Made by a program: the position numbers and the translations under genes. Positions 61,752 through 64,000 of a DNA stretch of 64,000 bases are shown piece by piece. How positions within the stretch are numbered: the first letter of the stretch is position 1; the number at the start of each line of letters is the position of its first letter. The stretch is from positions 1 through 64,000 of the forward strand of contig NZ_SAIY01000008.1 in NCBI RefSeq assembly GCF_010560025.1, written 5' to 3'. This stretch comes from Verrucosispora sioxanthis (GTDB lineage Bacteria > Actinomycetota > Actinomycetes > Mycobacteriales > Micromonosporaceae). The notes beneath the pieces are model-generated. The model was not told the origin of the DNA. It did not search any database and saw only the letters and a list, made by a program, of their open reading frames with translations.

Positions 61752-62492
61752 ATGACCAGCACCGAACCGGCGATCCTCGCCGAGCATCTCGCCAAGAGCT
61801 ACCGCGGCAGGCGAGCGGTCGTCGACGTGAGCCTGCGGGTCGAGCTCGGCGAGGCGGTCGGTGTGGTCGGTGCCAACGGCGCGGGCAAGACGACGACCGT
61901 CGAGATGATCGCCGGGCTACGCGTACCCGAACAGGGGCGGGTACGCGTACTCGGCCTCGATCCGCGCCGCGACCGGGCGCGGCTGCGACAGGTCCTCGGC
62001 GTGCAGTTGCAGCAGGCCCACCTGCATCACGCGCTCCGGGTCACCGAGCTGGTCGACCTCTACCGCAGCTTCTATCCCGATCCCCGGCCCACCGGCGAGC
62101 TGCTCGACCTGGTCGAGCTGACCGGACAGCGCCGGACCAGCTTCGACAAGCTCTCCGGCGGCCAGCAGCAGCGGCTGTCCATCGCCCTCGCCCTCGCCGG
62201 TCGCCCCCGGGTGGTGATCCTCGACGAACTGACCACCGGGCTCGACCCGGCGGCTCGGCGACGGATGTGGGCCACGGTCGAGCGACTCAGCTCCGAAGGG
62301 GTCAGCGTGCTGCTGGTCAGCCACACCATGGAGGAGGTCGAGCGGCTCTGCGACCGGGTGGCGGTGCTCGACGCCGGCCGGGTCGTCGCGCTCGACACCC
62401 CGGCGGGCCTGGTCGCCCGCGCCGGTACCAGCACCCTCGACGACGCTTTCGTCGCGCTCACCGGCCGGCAGCTGACGGAGGAACCCGCATGA
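61752..62492 (+). CDS. ABC exporter ATP-binding protein
   Basis: 246 aa. Walker A GVVGANGAGKTTTVEM, signature LSGGQQQRLSIALALAGRP, Walker B RVVILDELTTGLD (ELTTGLD in place of the usual EPTTGLD), and H-loop LLVSHTMEEVERLCDR. It belongs to the ABC-2 drug or lantibiotic-type exporter ATPases and pairs with the following permease, whose ATG overlaps this stop (ATGA). Expression is probably controlled by the divergent two-component system. Confidence 0.92.
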   Translation: MTSTEPAILAEHLAKSYRGRRAVVDVSLRVELGEAVGVVGANGAGKTTTVEMIAGLRVPEQGRVRVLGLDPRRDRARLRQVLGVQLQQAHLHHALRVTELVDLYRSFYPDPRPTGELLDLVELTGQRRTSFDKLSGGQQQRLSIALALAGRPRVVILDELTTGLDPAARRRMWATVERLSSEGVSVLLVSHTMEEVERLCDRVAVLDAGRVVALDTPAGLVARAGTSTLDDAFVALTGRQLTEEPA

Positions 62493-63256
62493 CCCCGCTC
62501 GTGCAGGCCCGCCGGCCCGGGCCGCGTTCGCTGGTGACCCTGATCCGGTGCGAGGCGAAAATGGTCGTCCGGGACACCGCCGGGCTGGTGGTTCCCCTCT
62601 GCCTGCCGTTGCTGATCATGTTGACGAGTGCCTCCGGCGCGAGCCGGACGGTGGTCGCCAACGGACGCACCGCGCTGGACCTGTACGTCCTGCCGCTCGT
62701 GTTCACCATGGTCGTCGCGATCATCGGCATCATCAACATGCCGAGCTTCCTCGCCTACTACCGGCGCTCGGGCATCCTCCGCCGGCTCGGGGTGACCCCC
62801 GCCGCACCGGCCATGGTCCTCGCCGCACAGGCCGTCGTCAGCGTTCTCCAGGCACTCGTCGGCATCGCGGTCGCCCTGGTCGTGGCGTTTCTGGCCTTCG
62901 GCGCCAACCCGCCCGCCGACCTCGGCCGGGCGGTCGCAGTGGTCGCGCTGACGATGACGGCGATGTACAGCGCCGGCATGATCGTCGCGGCGGTCGCTCC
63001 CACTCCCAACTCCGCCGTCGCCATCGGCCTGGTCGCCTTCTTCGTCCTCGGTGCCCTCGGCGGCATGTTCGGCGGCCGGGACTCCCTACCCGAGCCGCTC
63101 GCCGAGGTCGGCGGCTGGCTGCCGTTCGGCGCGGCCGTCGAGGCCCTGTCGTCCGCCTGGGCCGGCATCGCGGTGTCGACGGCGAACCTGGTCGGCCTCG
63201 GCGCGACCGTGGTCGGCGGAGCCGTGGTCGCGGGCGTGCTGTTCCGCTGGGAGTGA
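62489..63256 (+). CDS. ABC-2 type exporter permease
   Basis: 255 aa with six membrane helices (GLVVPLCLPLLIMLTSASGA, LVFTMVVAIIGIINMPSFLA, AIGLVAFFVLGALGGMFGG). It has the ABC-2 loop YYRRSGILRRLGVTPAAP between helices 2 and 3. It is co-translated with the ATPase upstream. In other actinobacteria this kinase-regulator-exporter unit responds to membrane-active compounds; the substrate here is unknown. It is convergent with the NYN/OST-HTH gene. Confidence 0.88.
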   Translation: MTPLVQARRPGPRSLVTLIRCEAKMVVRDTAGLVVPLCLPLLIMLTSASGASRTVVANGRTALDLYVLPLVFTMVVAIIGIINMPSFLAYYRRSGILRRLGVTPAAPAMVLAAQAVVSVLQALVGIAVALVVAFLAFGANPPADLGRAVAVVALTMTAMYSAGMIVAAVAPTPNSAVAIGLVAFFVLGALGGMFGGRDSLPEPLAEVGGWLPFGAAVEALSSAWAGIAVSTANLVGLGATVVGGAVVAGVLFRWE

Positions 63257-63287
63257 ACCCGTCCCGGTCACGCCCGCCGACCCCGGC

Positions 63288-63303
63288 GCCGCCGAACGGC
63301 GGC
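63288..63303. terminator. Short hairpin between convergent exporter and NYN genes
   Basis: GCCGCC (63288-63293), loop GAAC, GGCGGC (63298-63303). A 6-bp GC stem only, so terminator function is uncertain. Confidence 0.35.
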
Positions 63304-63330
63304 CGGACGTGAGGAGGCCGGACCGGTCGG

Positions 63331-64000
63331 TCAGGACGGCTCGGCGGAGAGCAGGTAGTCGTCCGCCTCGCTGCTCCACCGCAGGCCGACCGCCCCTTCG
63401 GTGGCGGCGGCCTTGCAGAACTGGAGGAAGCCGCGATAACCGAGCTTCTTCTCGCTGAAGTCCGGCCGCACCCGTCGGAGCTGGTTCTTCAGGCCGGACA
63501 GGGCCACCTCGCCGGTGCCGCCGCCCAGGTCGCGGACCACCGAGCTGAGCAACGCGAACCCGGTCTCCCGGTCGCCGTGTTCCGGCAGGGAGACCTCCGG
63601 ATCGCCCTTGGCCGGGCCTTCCGCCAGTTCGACCACCCGCAGTTCGGCAAGATGGCGCAGCAGTTCTCCGAAGGTGCGGAACCCGTGGTCGGACTCGCTG
63701 AAGGTGGGATCCTTGCGCAACAGGGTCCGCTTCAACCGCGAGGCGGTCACCTCCCCACCGGAGCTGCGCTGCAGACCCGCCACGGTCTGGGCGACGAGGA
63801 CGGCGAGCGCGTCGGCGTCCCGGGCCGGCTCCTCGGTCGGCGGCGCCTCGGGTTCCATCTGCTCGACGGGCTCCGGCTCGGGCAGCCGGGCCGGACGGCT
63901 CCGTCGCCCCCGCGTCGGCAGGATGTCGACGCCCTCCAACCGGTCGTAGTAGAGGAACTCGTCGCACGCCGGTGGCAGCAGGGCCGAGGTGGACTTCTCC
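63331..64000 (-). CDS. NYN-domain protein with OST-HTH/LOTUS domains (partial, runs off the window)
   Basis: The visible 222 aa are the C-terminal part of a larger protein. The frame is open to the window edge and reads LLPPACDEFLYYDRLEG, the end of a NYN (PIN-like) ribonuclease domain. After a Pro/Glu-rich linker come two OST-HTH/LOTUS-like repeats: VTASRLKRTLLRKDPTFSES followed by GFRTFGELLRHLAE, and VALSGLKNQLRRVRPDFSEK followed by LGYRGFLQFCKAA. NYN-LOTUS proteins are thought to bind and cleave RNA. The apparent TTG start at 63939 is not a real start. Target RNAs are unknown. Confidence 0.82.
   Translation of the reverse strand, partial: EKSTSALLPPACDEFLYYDRLEGVDILPTRGRRSRPARLPEPEPVEQMEPEAPPTEEPARDADALAVLVAQTVAGLQRSSGGEVTASRLKRTLLRKDPTFSESDHGFRTFGELLRHLAELRVVELAEGPAKGDPEVSLPEHGDRETGFALLSSVVRDLGGGTGEVALSGLKNQLRRVRPDFSEKKLGYRGFLQFCKAAATEGAVGLRWSSEADDYLLSAEPS

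Overview
The window is high-GC actinobacterial DNA with GTG/TTG starts, ATGA/GTGA stop-start overlaps, many secreted carbohydrate-active proteins and several LuxR/NarL, ROK, AraC and ECF regulators. It most resembles a Micromonosporaceae (Micromonospora-like) chromosome; that placement is an inference from gene content. I saw no rRNA, tRNA, CRISPR array or insertion sequence.

Layout. 1-5.5 kb: broken LAL-type LuxR regulator, AhpD-like protein, DsrE-like protein, GNAT acetyltransferase, TIGR03086-type protein, and a divergent AraC regulator/methyltransferase pair. 5.5-8.6 kb: GH67 alpha-glucuronidase and an AraC-GyrI regulator. 8.7-17.5 kb: a locus resembling mycobacterial iniBAC. An IniB-like protein and two dynamin-like GTPases run rightward; an Hsp70-like ATPase, a large IniR-like LuxR regulator and a roadblock protein run leftward. 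17.6-20.2 kb: an ECF sigma factor with a putative anti-sigma gene, divergent from a Tat lipoprotein; a mirror-symmetric ECF-type promoter lies between them. 20.2-24.1 kb: xylobiose-type ABC importer without an ATPase gene. 24.2-30.1 kb: lipoprotein, NUDIX, stand-alone OLD-type TOPRIM protein, rifampin phosphotransferase (rph) with a rifamycin-associated element between them, and a DinB protein. 30.2-36.1 kb: beta-glucoside operon (binding protein, two permeases, GH1) divergent from a ROK regulator. 36.3 kb: a highly structured inverted-repeat element. 36.7-40.5 kb: discoidin/beta-helix exoprotein, MOSC protein, alpha/beta hydrolase.

40.5-53.1 kb is the most striking part. It is a complete leftward FxSxx-COOH (Fxs) RiPP-type cluster: a 58-aa precursor ending F-G-S-V-A, the radical SAM/SPASM enzyme FxsB with a fused HExxH region, an AAC(3)-like acetyltransferase, TIR-like FxsC, and a ParA/NB-ARC/TPR protein. 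Directly upstream on the same strand is a Trypco1 protein overlapping a 1146-aa trypsin-STAND NTPase-TPR protein. The sequence suggests that a signalling or defence-like module and a peptide cyclophane pathway sit together.

53.1-64 kb: ABC-2 transporter operon with its own winged-helix regulator, FN3-CBM2 secreted protein, DinB and DUF305 proteins, GH18 chitinase, NarL-type two-component system divergent from an ABC-2 exporter, and the C-terminal part of a NYN/OST-HTH protein running off the end.

Caution: about 15 apparent single-base indels (most at G or C runs), plus one in-frame stop, interrupt nine genes, all in the first 40 kb. I saw none in the last 24 kb. Many may be sequence errors, so genes labelled pseudogene for a single indel may be intact in the organism.
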